Positions 1 to 8,393 of a stretch of 64,000 nt of DNA are shown piece after piece. Position 1 is the first letter of the stretch; each line of letters opens with the position of its first letter. Under the pieces are notes generated by a model. It saw only the letters and a list, made by a program, of their open reading frames with translations, searched no databases and was not told where the DNA came from. The stretch is from Phycisphaerales bacterium (GTDB lineage: Bacteria > Planctomycetota > Phycisphaerae > Phycisphaerales > UBA1924). The position numbers and the translations under genes are program-made. Where the stretch lies: NCBI GenBank assembly GCA_026982335.1, contig JALSHH010000056.1, positions 1 to 64,000 of the forward strand, read 5' to 3'.

Positions 1-1291
1 GGGCCAGCGCGCCCGAGCCCAATCGGTCAATGATGGTTCGGTTGACGACCAAGTTGACGAAATTGTTGTACCAGATGGATTCGTTTTGGCTGACGGTCGG
101 GGCTTGGTTGTCCCAAAGGATGCAGTTGTCGATGGTGACACTGCCTCCGGTAGCCATGATTGCGCCACCGCCGCCTCCCGTGAGTGTGGCGTTTTGGGTG
201 AATGTCGATCCCTGAATAAAGAGTTGTCCGATATTGTCAGCAGTGACCGTTCCGGCGGTGTTGTTGGCGGTGTTTCCTGAAAACAGGGAGTTTTCGATGG
301 TCAGTTTGCTTGCCGGGCTGTTGGCATAGAACCGAACAGCACTGGCGGTGCTGTTGGTGCTGTTGGCGTAAAATCGTGAGGTGGTGATCCGGTGATTGCC
401 AGAAAAGAGGTAGGCAACCCCGCCGGTTTGTCGCGAGGTGTTGCCCCGAAACTCGCACTGGTCAAAGACGCTGGTGGCGGAGTTGAGTGTGAGGCCGACC
501 CGAGCCGCCCCGCCCATACCGAAGGTGGCGGTGTTGTCGCGGAAGAGGGTGTTGTCGATCAGGTAGGTTTCGGTGCCATTGAGTGAGAGCCCCCCGCCGC
601 CGGAGTCGGCGGTGTTTCGTTCGATGTCGGTGTTGGAGATGATGGTGTCGATTTCGGTGTGGATTCCGCCGCCGGACAAGGCGGTGTTGTCGCGGATGAA
701 GGAGTCGGTGATTTGGACAAATGCGTCTGTGGTGCCGGCGAGGAAGATTCCGCCGCCGTAGGTGTCGGCGTTGTTATTCTCGACGATGAGGTTGGCCAGT
801 TGAGGCGAGGAGTCCACGGCGTAGATGCCCGCCCCCCGTTTTCTGGCCGCGCCGCCCCCGTCAGCAACACCCGAAGCGATAATGAACCCGTCGAGTATGG
901 TGTTGGAACCGGCGTTGGCGAAGGTGACGACATGGTAAGAGAAGACGCCAGAACTCAGTTCGCCATCGAGGAAGGTTGGCGGGTCCAGCGGGTCGCCGCG
1001 TTGAGGCAGCGAGTTTTCATTGCCGACGAATCCGCCATAGACGGCGACGCCATCGGGGATGGTGAAGGTGGCGTCGCGCCCGGCGGGCGTTTCGGGTGTG
1101 TATTTGCCCTCGGCGACCCAAATCTGATCGCCGGGTGCCGCTGCGGCGAGTGCGTCGGTGAGCGAGTCGAATGCTCGGCTCCAAGTTGAGCCGTCGCCGT
1201 TGGGATTGGCGTCGATGTCGACACGGAGGACATCGGCACAGGCGATGGTGGTCAAGGACAGCGATAGGGTGAATACAGCGCGCATGAACAT
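1..1291 (-). CDS. Secreted parallel beta-helix protein, C-terminus beyond the window edge
   Basis: The frame stays open from a start at 1291 to base 1, so about 430 N-terminal residues are present and the C-terminus is missing. Residues 1-19 form a Sec signal peptide. A region resembling the start of DUF1565/beta-helix proteins follows (TWSRAFDSLTDALAAA, then GDQIWVAEGKY). The rest consists of short strands rich in Asn, Thr, Ser and Gly, with repeated GGGI, NNTA and DNTA turns like those of Chlamydia Pmp-type repeats. The ATG at 1291 is preferred because AGAGGA lies eight bases upstream; an in-frame ATG at 1285 is the alternative. The protein is probably exported and surface-exposed. In this lineage such proteins often end in a dockerin or sorting tail, which cannot be checked here. 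No ligand or enzymatic role can be assigned. Confidence 0.8.
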   Translation of the reverse strand, partial: MFMRAVFTLSLSLTTIACADVLRVDIDANPNGDGSTWSRAFDSLTDALAAAAPGDQIWVAEGKYTPETPAGRDATFTIPDGVAVYGGFVGNENSLPQRGDPLDPPTFLDGELSSGVFSYHVVTFANAGSNTILDGFIIASGVADGGGAARKRGAGIYAVDSSPQLANLIVENNNADTYGGGIFLAGTTDAFVQITDSFIRDNTALSGGGIHTEIDTIISNTDIERNTADSGGGGLSLNGTETYLIDNTLFRDNTATFGMGGAARVGLTLNSATSVFDQCEFRGNTSRQTGGVAYLFSGNHRITTSRFYANSTNSTASAVRFYANSPASKLTIENSLFSGNTANNTAGTVTADNIGQLFIQGSTFTQNATLTGGGGGAIMATGGSVTIDNCILWDNQAPTVSQNESIWYNNFVNLVVNRTIIDRLGSGALA

Positions 1292-1436
1292 TTTCTTTTT
1301 CCTCTCAAAAGCACTTTCTCCTGATCGAACGATACTCGGAGTCGACTCAATAACATGCGGTAAAAACCAACAAATACCGGGCGGCTGGCCCGATAAGTGC
1401 TGGCGACTTCGATTTCACTGTCCGGAATACTGGTGT
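1292..1436. other. Intergenic region upstream of the beta-helix gene
   Basis: This gap lies between the stop of the dockerin protein (1437) and the beta-helix gene start, both on the minus strand. Read on the minus strand it holds a short GC-rich hairpin (CGGGC/GCCCG) followed by a mixed T-rich stretch, possibly a weak terminator for the dockerin gene, and then the AGAGGA ribosome binding site. No convincing promoter hexamers were found. Confidence 0.35.
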
Positions 1437-3728
1437 TTATGGACAGCCGGCGCTGAAGATGTTGAGGAAGTCGGAGATGTCGAAGAAGTTGTATACACCA
1501 TCGCCGTTGATATCGGCAGCAGGTTCGTTGGCGCTGAAGATGGTCAGGAAAGTAGAGATATCGAAGAAGTTGAGTTGGCCAAATGGTTCAGCGAGGTCGG
1601 CCTGGTTGCATCCGACTTGGACATCTTCGCATGAGCGTTCAACGAGCAGTACCTGATCGACCCCGGCCTCGACGACCGAGCCTTCAAAGAGGTCTGAGAC
1701 GACAAAGCGCACGCGGACCTGGTTTGATGGGTTGGGGAAGATGGTGTCAATATCAAATGCGTATTGGTTCCATCCGCCGCCTTGGGATTCTGGCCCTAGG
1801 GTGTCGATGGTGGTCCACGAGGAGCCGTTGTTGTTGGAGAGTTCGACACTCATCGAGTCATCGATGACACCGATGTTATTTGAGTACCACAGGGCGTAGA
1901 TGAGTGTGGTGTTGCCGCTCGAGGCGTCCATCGCTGGGGAGGTGAGGATGGTGGTGCCGCCATCGACATCAGAGTTGCCTTCGACATTGTCGGTGAGGTA
2001 GCACCTGCCCGATCCATCGAAGTCGGATGCCGGATCACCTCGTCCACCGCCACCTGCGGGGATGCCTCGTTCCCAGGCACCGTCGGAGACAGATCCTGAA
2101 ACGGTCCATCCGGTGTTGGACTCGAAGTTATCCGCGAAGATTTGGGTGGTCGATGAGATGACATTGGCCGCAAAGGCGTTGGCAGGTGCATCGGCGGGGA
2201 AGGTGGCGGTGAATCCGTCGGTGGTCGAAGCGGTGAAGTAGTAGCGGACATCAGAATCGCAGGTGATGATGGGCAATGTGACCGAGTAGGTGTTATTGCC
2301 GTTGCTGGTCATGGGCATCGGGGTGAACCCTGATCCAGTATCGAGCATGAGGCTGACTGTATCAACGACCGCTCCATCGCGGGTGAAGGTCTGGGCGGAG
2401 AGTATCTGTCCTCCAGCGGGGTCGATTTCGGTGATGGGGCTGCCAATTGTTGAGATTGCCATTGGGCGGTGCTGGGCATCGATGCGAACGATGAAGAGTC
2501 CGCGTTCGATATCAGAGATCAGGACATTGCCCGATGGGAAGAAGGGGTAATTCGACCAGGCACCATTGAACTCGGGCGCGTCTGAACCCGGAAAGGTGTC
2601 AAAGAAGGCGATTTCGACAGGATTGACCGGATCCAGGGCGTCGAAAACCCGGAGCCCTGAGCGGTAGTTAGCCTGGTAGACCAAGCCATCGCGAGTATAG
2701 AGGTTATGGTCGATTGCTGCCAAGCCAGTGGTGTAGGTGCCGACCAAGAATGGATTGGCAGGATCTTCGACATTGATGACTCGTGTGGTGGTGACCGAAA
2801 CGGTTTCACCTTCGTCGAGTTCATCATTGAGGTAGAGGTATTTTCGATCATCCGAAAGCCAGACCTGATGCGCATACCCGGCGTTTGGGTAGAAGAGGGT
2901 GGCGAGGGTTTGTGTGTTATTGGGGTCCGTGACATCAACGATGCGGAGTCCGGTCTGGGAATATCCAAGCGAGAATCCGCTGGCAACAAAGGCGATTTCT
3001 CTTCCATCGAGTGCGCCGCCTTGCCAGGTGACTACTTGCGCGTCATGGACATACATCTCTGTCCATCCACCATCGAGCGATGGGAGTTCAGGGTTGGAGA
3101 GGTCGATATGAATGAGTCCGCCATTGCCGATATTGGTGCCCACAACCCACATGGTGCCCGCATCTTCGTTGACGACGATGTTGTGTGAGGTGGAATAGCC
3201 TCCGGAAGTCCAGTTGCGTACGAGGGTGACATTGCCGTTGTCGATATCGGAGAGGTCCATAATCTGGATGCCCGAGCCACCTTCGGAGACGCCATAGGCG
3301 TAGTTGCCCAGCACTTTGACATCATGCCACAGGCTGATTGGCCCGGGGATGGTGTCGATGACGACGGGGCTTGTCGGGTTGGTGATCTCGACGAATCCGT
3401 ATCCGCCTTCGAGCCCCATGATTGCGTATTCGCGTCCTGAGGGGGAGACATATCCCCAGCAGTCGTTTCCTGCGAGGGTCGATGGGAGTCCGGGGAAGTT
3501 GTTGAGTGGGATTTGTGCCAAAAGGGTGATGTTTGAGGATGCGTAGATACCTCCGCGTTGGGTTGACATGCCTTGGGTCCAGATATCGCCATAGACGGGT
3601 GGGAGGTTGTCGAGGATTTTACGGATATCATCATCGTGGGCATTGGTGCTGGTGCCTGCGAGGGCGATCAGCGTGCCCATGAGTGCAGCATGACGAAAAT
3701 CAAAGCGCGAAGTATGATCGTGACCCAT
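1437..3728 (-). CDS. Choice-of-anchor B family secreted protein with C-terminal GC-type dockerin
   Basis: The protein has 763 residues. Residues 1-31 are a signal peptide. Residues about 35-415 form a beta-propeller-like domain of the choice-of-anchor B family, with LVIVD-like strands (IQIMDLS, LRIVDVTD, TRVINVED, LRVFDALD) and the typical HDVKV and AHQVWLSDD segments. A jelly-roll-like region with many Gly, Asp and Ser residues follows. The last 59 residues are a GC-type dockerin with two NFFDIS repeats, an INGDGV calcium-loop-like segment and a terminal SAGCP. The ATG at 3728 was chosen because AAGGAA lies upstream and the signal peptide begins there; a longer in-frame extension to 3812 lacks such support. 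The product is presumably exported and anchored or sorted through the dockerin. The function of the propeller is unknown. Confidence 0.88.
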   Translation of the reverse strand: MGHDHTSRFDFRHAALMGTLIALAGTSTNAHDDDIRKILDNLPPVYGDIWTQGMSTQRGGIYASSNITLLAQIPLNNFPGLPSTLAGNDCWGYVSPSGREYAIMGLEGGYGFVEITNPTSPVVIDTIPGPISLWHDVKVLGNYAYGVSEGGSGIQIMDLSDIDNGNVTLVRNWTSGGYSTSHNIVVNEDAGTMWVVGTNIGNGGLIHIDLSNPELPSLDGGWTEMYVHDAQVVTWQGGALDGREIAFVASGFSLGYSQTGLRIVDVTDPNNTQTLATLFYPNAGYAHQVWLSDDRKYLYLNDELDEGETVSVTTTRVINVEDPANPFLVGTYTTGLAAIDHNLYTRDGLVYQANYRSGLRVFDALDPVNPVEIAFFDTFPGSDAPEFNGAWSNYPFFPSGNVLISDIERGLFIVRIDAQHRPMAISTIGSPITEIDPAGGQILSAQTFTRDGAVVDTVSLMLDTGSGFTPMPMTSNGNNTYSVTLPIITCDSDVRYYFTASTTDGFTATFPADAPANAFAANVISSTTQIFADNFESNTGWTVSGSVSDGAWERGIPAGGGGRGDPASDFDGSGRCYLTDNVEGNSDVDGGTTILTSPAMDASSGNTTLIYALWYSNNIGVIDDSMSVELSNNNGSSWTTIDTLGPESQGGGWNQYAFDIDTIFPNPSNQVRVRFVVSDLFEGSVVEAGVDQVLLVERSCEDVQVGCNQADLAEPFGQLNFFDISTFLTIFSANEPAADINGDGVYNFFDISDFLNIFSAGCP

Positions 3729-3906
3729 CGGGTGTATTCCTTTCGGTGAAGTTGTGCCGAGGAGGGATTCCAGCACAAAGCGGGTCATCGGGATACAACG
3801 AAAACGCACCAACCCCGCCTGCTTGAGTAAGCACTGTATTATTCGTCAAGTTTCACCAATCGGTTGCCCAAAGTCTGATTTGAGTGGTATGAAATCGGGT
3901 TTTGTA

Positions 3907-3912
3907 TACAAT
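3907..3912 (+). promoter_or_regulatory. -10 hexamer TACAAT, 7 bases before ATG 3920
   Basis: TACAAT sits inside the palindromic TGTATACA stretch and ends seven bases before the start codon. Transcription would begin at or next to the ATG. No ribosome binding site is visible and no -35 box at normal spacing was found. Confidence 0.6.
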
Positions 3913-3919
3913 CTGGGTC

Positions 3920-4843
3920 ATGAACCCCCCATACACCTACTTTGTTTGGGCCGTAATTGGTATCTTTGGTGTCCATTCGATCGCTGCCGAACCGCCCTTG
4001 GCTTCTTTTTCTTCTGCCTCTTTTTCTGCTTCTTTCGATGACGATCAGATCCAAGCCGAGCGCCCGGTGTATCCGACGATCCTGCTTATTGAAGAGGATC
4101 AGCACCCGAGTGTGAAGGTGAGCTGGGTTGTCGGTGGCAAAGAACAAGGGTTCACCGGGACCATGCCCTTTACTGCTCCCATCGGAGGCGAGCCGATCGG
4201 AAAAAACATCAAGTGCTATGTGACCATGGGAGGCACCCGTATCGAAACCGGGGCAGGACATCCCAAAGGGGCGGTGATTCGGCTTGGGGTGACCAAGATT
4301 GACAATGCTCGGGCATTTTTCGCCCAGATTGATCCCCATACTTCAATCGAGTTTGTTGTCACGGGGATCAAGTTCAATCAGCCCGTCAAATACCATCAGG
4401 GTACTGGGATGATGCATCTCAAATATGCTTTGGGTGATCTGGCCGCCTGCGAGCTCCCGGCCACTGCACGGAATCAATACTTGCTCTCGGACCCCGATGA
4501 CACTCTTGGCGGACGGGTGATCGCAGGCGAAAATGCCACTCCGGGCGCACTCGATGGGCAGGAAAACCACGGCGAGCTCGTCGTCGAAATCGACGAACAT
4601 GATCCGACGATGGTCTCGATGCGTCTGCGTGTGCCCTTTGGGATGCTCCGTCACCTCCAAGATCCGTGGAAGAGTGATCTGCCAGGTACCTTTTTCGAGC
4701 CAATCCATATGCACGCTGAAGCCGAGTTGATTCCCATTGATGCCAAGCCTTTGGATCGTGATCCGGTCGAACCGGAGATCAATCCGGAATCTAAAGATCA
4801 GTCGGGCAATCGGAATAGAGAAGCCCAGAATCCGGCGGGCTGA
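3920..4843 (+). CDS. Secreted protein of unknown function
   Basis: The product has 307 residues and I do not recognise its family. A signal peptide spans about residues 1-23, with cleavage likely after HSIAA. A low-complexity Ser/Ala/Phe stretch follows (ASFSSASFSASF), then a mixed alpha/beta body with several Gly-His and charged turns. The C-terminal 25 residues are rich in Glu, Asn and Arg and look disordered. Only one Cys is conserved-looking (IKCYV), so no metal site or disulfide is evident. The ATG at 3920 gives the complete signal peptide; an upstream TTG in frame adds six residues that fit it poorly. The gene stands alone, diverging from the dockerin protein and followed after 31 bases by the deaminase. 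Confidence 0.7.
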   Translation: MNPPYTYFVWAVIGIFGVHSIAAEPPLASFSSASFSASFDDDQIQAERPVYPTILLIEEDQHPSVKVSWVVGGKEQGFTGTMPFTAPIGGEPIGKNIKCYVTMGGTRIETGAGHPKGAVIRLGVTKIDNARAFFAQIDPHTSIEFVVTGIKFNQPVKYHQGTGMMHLKYALGDLAACELPATARNQYLLSDPDDTLGGRVIAGENATPGALDGQENHGELVVEIDEHDPTMVSMRLRVPFGMLRHLQDPWKSDLPGTFFEPIHMHAEAELIPIDAKPLDRDPVEPEINPESKDQSGNRNREAQNPAG

Positions 4844-4862
4844 TCTTTATGTGCGGTTGTGA

Positions 4863-4868
4863 TACACT
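4863..4868 (+). promoter_or_regulatory. Extended -10 (TGA-TACACT), 6 bases before ATG 4875
   Basis: TACACT is preceded by TGN, an extended -10 arrangement that can work without a -35 box. The hexamer ends six bases before the ATG, placing the likely transcription start on the start codon. Confidence 0.65.
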
Positions 4869-4874
4869 CGCATC

Positions 4875-5342
4875 ATGAAGATACTGAACGATTTCGATCA
4901 GCGTGCCCTCGATGCCGCGTATGCACAAGCCTGCAAATCTCGTGATGAAGGTGGGATTCCGATCGGATCGGCGCTGATGAATCGGATTGGGGAGATCGTG
5001 GCCGTTGGTCATAACGAACGGGTGCAATCGGGTGATCCCACCGCCCATGCTGAAACGGTGTGCATACGCAACGCTGGGCGCAGGCGAGATTGGCACACGC
5101 TGACGCTTGCTTCAACTTTGTCACCCTGCGCGATGTGTACAGGCACCGCGATCCTTCATCGGATTCCGCGGGTGGTGATTGGCGAGCATCATACTTTTTT
5201 GGGGCGTGAGGATTGGCTTGCAAGCGAATCGGTCGAGGTGGTGCTGGCCGATGACGCGAGGTGCATTGAACTGATGGAACGGTTTATTGCCCAGCGTCCT
5301 GATTTGTGGGACGAAGATATCGGTGCGCCTCCGGCGAGGTGA
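4875..5342 (+). CDS. Cytosine deaminase-like zinc deaminase (yeast Fcy1 type)
   Basis: This 155-residue protein belongs to the cytidine/deoxycytidylate deaminase fold. The zinc site is visible as HAE (His58, Glu60 as proton shuttle) and PCAMC (Cys85, Cys88). The resemblance to yeast cytosine deaminase runs over the full length: GIPIGSAL, GHNERVQSGD, TLSPCAMCTG, IPRVVIGE and a C-terminal ERFIAQRPDLWDEDIG that matches the yeast ERP-x-WFEDIG tail. The predicted reaction is cytosine to uracil plus ammonia. The neighbouring convergent gene is uracil phosphoribosyltransferase, which would convert that uracil to UMP, and this supports the substrate. Guanine deaminase or another nucleobase deaminase is less likely given the C-terminal match. 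Confidence 0.85.
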   Translation: MKILNDFDQRALDAAYAQACKSRDEGGIPIGSALMNRIGEIVAVGHNERVQSGDPTAHAETVCIRNAGRRRDWHTLTLASTLSPCAMCTGTAILHRIPRVVIGEHHTFLGREDWLASESVEVVLADDARCIELMERFIAQRPDLWDEDIGAPPAR

Positions 5343-5349
5343 TGGTTTT

Positions 5350-6006
5350 TTAGATTGTTCCATACATTCGATCGCCCGCATCGCCGAGCCCGGGCATGAT
5401 GTATCCTTTTTCGTTGAGTCTTTCATCAAGGGCAGCAGCGTAGAGGGTGACTTGGGGATGGTCTTCCTTGAGTCGGGCAATACCTTCGGGGGCAGCAACG
5501 AGGCAGATCATGCGAATGTCATTGGCGCCTGCTTGTCTGAGCATGGTCAGGGCAGCCGAGGCGCTGCCTCCTGTAGCGAGCATGGGATCGACGAGGATGA
5601 CAGGGCCGGTATCGAGATCGGTGGGGAGCTTATTGAGATAGGCGTGGGGTTCGAGGGTTTGTTCGTCACGGGCGAGCCCAAGGTGTCCGATGCGTGCTTC
5701 GGGCATGATTTCGAGGATGCCATCGATCATGCCGAGTCCTGCGCGGAGCACGGGGACGATGGTGATGGTGCCTGCGAGGACGGCGCATCGGGCGGTCGCT
5801 TGCGTTGGTGTTTTGATCTCGATGGTCTGGGTAGGCAGCGAGCGGGTCACTTCATAGACCATCAGCCCGGCGATTTGGGAGAGGGCTGCGCGGAAGGTGC
5901 GGTGCCCGGTGTTCTTGTTGCGGATGGTTGCCATTTTGTGGGCAATTAATGGGTGATCGAAGATGACGATGCTGTGTTCGAGATTCGCGGTGGTGTGCTG
6001 GGCCAT
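5350..6006 (-). CDS. upp: Uracil phosphoribosyltransferase
   Basis: The 218-residue protein has the usual length for Upp. It makes UMP from uracil and PRPP. The PRPP loop ILVDPMLATGGS is at residues 137-148, and the uracil-binding signature YIMPGLGDAGDR is near the C-terminus. VPVLRAGLGM (about 85-93) is also typical. The ATG at 6006 was chosen because it gives the standard N-terminus (HPLIAHKMATIRNK); upstream in-frame codons run into the terminator of the neighbouring gene. The stop lies 7 bases from the stop of the convergent cytosine deaminase, so the two genes form a compact salvage pair on opposite strands. Confidence 0.97.
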   Translation of the reverse strand: MAQHTTANLEHSIVIFDHPLIAHKMATIRNKNTGHRTFRAALSQIAGLMVYEVTRSLPTQTIEIKTPTQATARCAVLAGTITIVPVLRAGLGMIDGILEIMPEARIGHLGLARDEQTLEPHAYLNKLPTDLDTGPVILVDPMLATGGSASAALTMLRQAGANDIRMICLVAAPEGIARLKEDHPQVTLYAAALDERLNEKGYIMPGLGDAGDRMYGTI

Positions 6007-6011
6007 GCCAG

Positions 6012-6017
6012 AGTGTA
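6012..6017 (-). promoter_or_regulatory. -10 hexamer TACACT, 5 bases before upp ATG
   Basis: TACACT on the minus strand ends five bases before the upp start codon. No Shine-Dalgarno sequence fits in between, so the message is probably leaderless. Confidence 0.65.
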
Positions 6018-6052
6018 TCCGAATGCGCTCGCGTGCATGCCCGAGGCGCATG

Positions 6053-6084
6053 AAAAAACCCCGCTCAACGGCGAGCGGGGTTTT
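6053..6084 (-). terminator. Rho-independent terminator of the dockerin gene 6148-7497
   Basis: A perfect 12-base stem (AAAACCCCGCTC / GAGCGGGGTTTT) with a six-base loop is followed by TTTTTT when read on the minus strand. It lies about 65 bases after the stop at 6148 and just upstream of the upp promoter, insulating the two genes. Confidence 0.9.
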
Positions 6085-6147
6085 GGAGGATCGAAACAAA
6101 CATTCACAACAAACACTCATGCGAATGCCGAGTGCTTCATCGCCGGA

Positions 6148-7497
6148 TTATGGGCATCCAGCGCTGAACTGAGCGAGAAACTCTGAGATATCGAAGAAGT
6201 TGAGTTCGCCATCTCCGGTGAAATCAGCAATCATATCGCCATTGTTGAAGGCGGTGAGGAAGGCGGAGATATCGAAGAAGTTGAGCTCGCCATCGCCGGT
6301 GATATCTGGTGCACAGACATTGGATGATGGAACAGTGACGGTCGCGGTGACCGAAATGTTTGGGTCTCTCCACATGCCCAAGGTGACATCACCCTCGACC
6401 GGTGGCGCATCGGAGACGAATGAGAAGTTGTAGGTGGTGCCCCAACGAATCGCATTGGCATTGACATTTGAAGCGAATGCATCGGTTTCCCATTTAATTT
6501 CGTTGCCGCTTTCAACCGGCACCCAATCGGTGCCTTCAATGTTCGCGTCTACGGAATCGTGGTAGTCAATGTCATTGAAGTAGAAGTCGCTGGCGGTACC
6601 CGAGTGAGGCACAGTAAATGAGCCGACGGACATGTGCGAGTTCTGGTTATGAACCGCATAGTCGTATCGCCAAGTACCGTCACCAAGATCAGTTGCCTTG
6701 GAAGCGACTTCAAGTTTTCCTTCATTGGGCACAGCAATTGGTACGACGGTGACGCTTGGGTCTGGCGTGTTGACACCAAGCCCGTGCTCTTGCCATGCGA
6801 TAAGTGCAGATTTTTCGCGTTGTGTGCCGCCGGTTGTGGAAGCACTGCCACTTGAGAGGACATTGAGTCGTTTGTAACTCACATTGTTGTAGCTTGTTGG
6901 CGTGACGCCGTCATCTTGGAAGAAGCCGAACTCGTCTTTGATGACATACTGTCCTTCGACGAAATAGAGGGCACCTTCTGATTGCATATCGGATCGTTGG
7001 ACTTGGATTCGTTTGTAGATGGCGTTGCCGCTTTGGTTGATCGAGGTGTATGGGTAGACAAACTCTCCGTTCCACGCGTTGACCTCTGAGCGCGGGCCAA
7101 GGTCGCCCTGTGAACCATTGAGACCAGCGCCGTATGGGTCTGAACACCCGGGGCCCAATTCGTTGAAAGTGCCGCCACCTTGGCACCCGAACCCACAAAC
7201 ATTGCCCTGGAGCGATGCGAAGGAATGTTTCACAAACGAGACACCGAGTTGTTCCATTCGGCCGTCAAGCAGGCGGAAGATTGACACTTGGATGACGGGG
7301 TGATTGGGTTGTCCGTCATACCAGTCGAGGTTGACATCGCCGGCATTACAGGCGGTGGTACCAACGGAATAGGCGCTGATGCCACCAATTGTGCCGTAGA
7401 AGTTGACATCGGTAAGTGAGCCACAGATGACATCAGGTGCTGCAGCAGCGACACTACAACTTGCAGCCAGTGCTGCGATTGTTGAGATACGAAACAT
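6148..7497 (-). CDS. Secreted protein with C-terminal GC-type dockerin
   Basis: This 449-residue protein begins with a clear signal peptide (residues 1-19, cleavage after SVAAA). The central region is a predicted beta-rich domain of unknown function, with several Cys residues near the N-terminus (NVCGFGCQGG and GPGCSDPYG) that may form disulfides after export. The last 57 residues form a GC-type dockerin: two near-identical DGELNFFDIS repeats and a terminal SAGCP, in the same arrangement as the protein at 1437-3728. The start is firm because GGAGGAT lies ten bases upstream. I cannot assign a substrate. The central region mentions no catalytic motif that I can recognise. Confidence 0.88.
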   Translation of the reverse strand: MFRISTIAALAASCSVAAAAPDVICGSLTDVNFYGTIGGISAYSVGTTACNAGDVNLDWYDGQPNHPVIQVSIFRLLDGRMEQLGVSFVKHSFASLQGNVCGFGCQGGGTFNELGPGCSDPYGAGLNGSQGDLGPRSEVNAWNGEFVYPYTSINQSGNAIYKRIQVQRSDMQSEGALYFVEGQYVIKDEFGFFQDDGVTPTSYNNVSYKRLNVLSSGSASTTGGTQREKSALIAWQEHGLGVNTPDPSVTVVPIAVPNEGKLEVASKATDLGDGTWRYDYAVHNQNSHMSVGSFTVPHSGTASDFYFNDIDYHDSVDANIEGTDWVPVESGNEIKWETDAFASNVNANAIRWGTTYNFSFVSDAPPVEGDVTLGMWRDPNISVTATVTVPSSNVCAPDITGDGELNFFDISAFLTAFNNGDMIADFTGDGELNFFDISEFLAQFSAGCP

Positions 7498-7703
7498 CTT
7501 GTTTTATCCTCCAGAAAGTGGGTATTTGGGTTACACACACAGCGTAACCGGAGATTGGGTCAAATTACAATCAATTCTTGATCAATTTGAGAAGAAAACC
7601 GCCGAACAAAGCCCGGCAAGAAGGTGTGGCAGGGATTCGCCTTCCCAATTTTGATCGTTGCGGACTTGTTGGTCTTCCCTTGCCATAGGATTCGGGCCAG
7701 ATT

Positions 7704-8393
7704 ATGAGTATGCAAAGTACCGAGCCCGTTGTTGAAATCAAATCGCTGCGTTATCGGTATCCGCGGAGCGAACGCTGGGCTGTTGTGATCGAAGCATTGG
7801 AGATCAAATCGGCTGAGCAGATCGTGTTGACCGGGCAATCCGGATGTGGTAAGAGCACGCTCTTGCATCTGATTGCCGGATTGATGAATCCTACCTCAGG
7901 CACGATCAAAGTCCAAGGCACCAATGTTCATGCACTGCGTGGATCAAAACGTGATCGGTTCCGTGGTCGGCACATTGGGATGGTCTTTCAAACCTTTCAG
8001 CTTCTCCATGGATTTACCGTAGTCGAGAATGTTTATGCTTCGCTGATGTTCTCCGAGCTCCCACGCAGGGCACATCGCGAACGAGCAATGGCATTGCTCG
8101 AAACCCTCGGGATCAATAGACCTGATGCGCGGATTCAGGATTTGAGTGTCGGCCAGCAGCAGCGCGTGGCGGTGGCGCGTGCGGTGGCGTGTGCGCCCAG
8201 CGTGGTGCTTGCTGACGAACCGACCGCGGCGCTTGATCCGGAGTTTGCAATCGCTGCGATGGATTTGCTTCAAGATGCCTGCCGATCCATCGGGGCAGCG
8301 CTGATTTGCGTCACCCACGCCCCGTCGTTGATTGAACGCTTTGATCGCCATCATCGCCTTGAGGACTTGGTTCTGGATCGGAGTGCAGTCTAA
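7704..8393 (+). CDS. ABC transporter ATP-binding subunit (MacB/LolD type)
   Basis: The 229-residue ATPase has Walker A GQSGCGKST (44-52), the Q-loop FQTFQL, the signature LSVGQQQR (147-154), Walker B VVLADEP (167-173) and the H-loop CVTHAPS. It falls in the family that pairs with FtsX/MacB-type permeases (LolD, MacB, FtsE, DevA). The next gene, starting on the base after this stop, is such a permease, so the two should form a mechanotransmission-type ABC complex in the inner membrane. The substrate is not evident. The start at 7704 has a possible -10 (TAGGAT at 7686) 12 bases upstream and no clear ribosome binding site. Confidence 0.92.
   Translation: MSMQSTEPVVEIKSLRYRYPRSERWAVVIEALEIKSAEQIVLTGQSGCGKSTLLHLIAGLMNPTSGTIKVQGTNVHALRGSKRDRFRGRHIGMVFQTFQLLHGFTVVENVYASLMFSELPRRAHRERAMALLETLGINRPDARIQDLSVGQQQRVAVARAVACAPSVVLADEPTAALDPEFAIAAMDLLQDACRSIGAALICVTHAPSLIERFDRHHRLEDLVLDRSAV

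Noticed and set aside
559-933. Proline/serine-rich open frame on the minus strand
   Set aside because: It overlaps the beta-helix gene in another frame; composition is that of a frame shadow.
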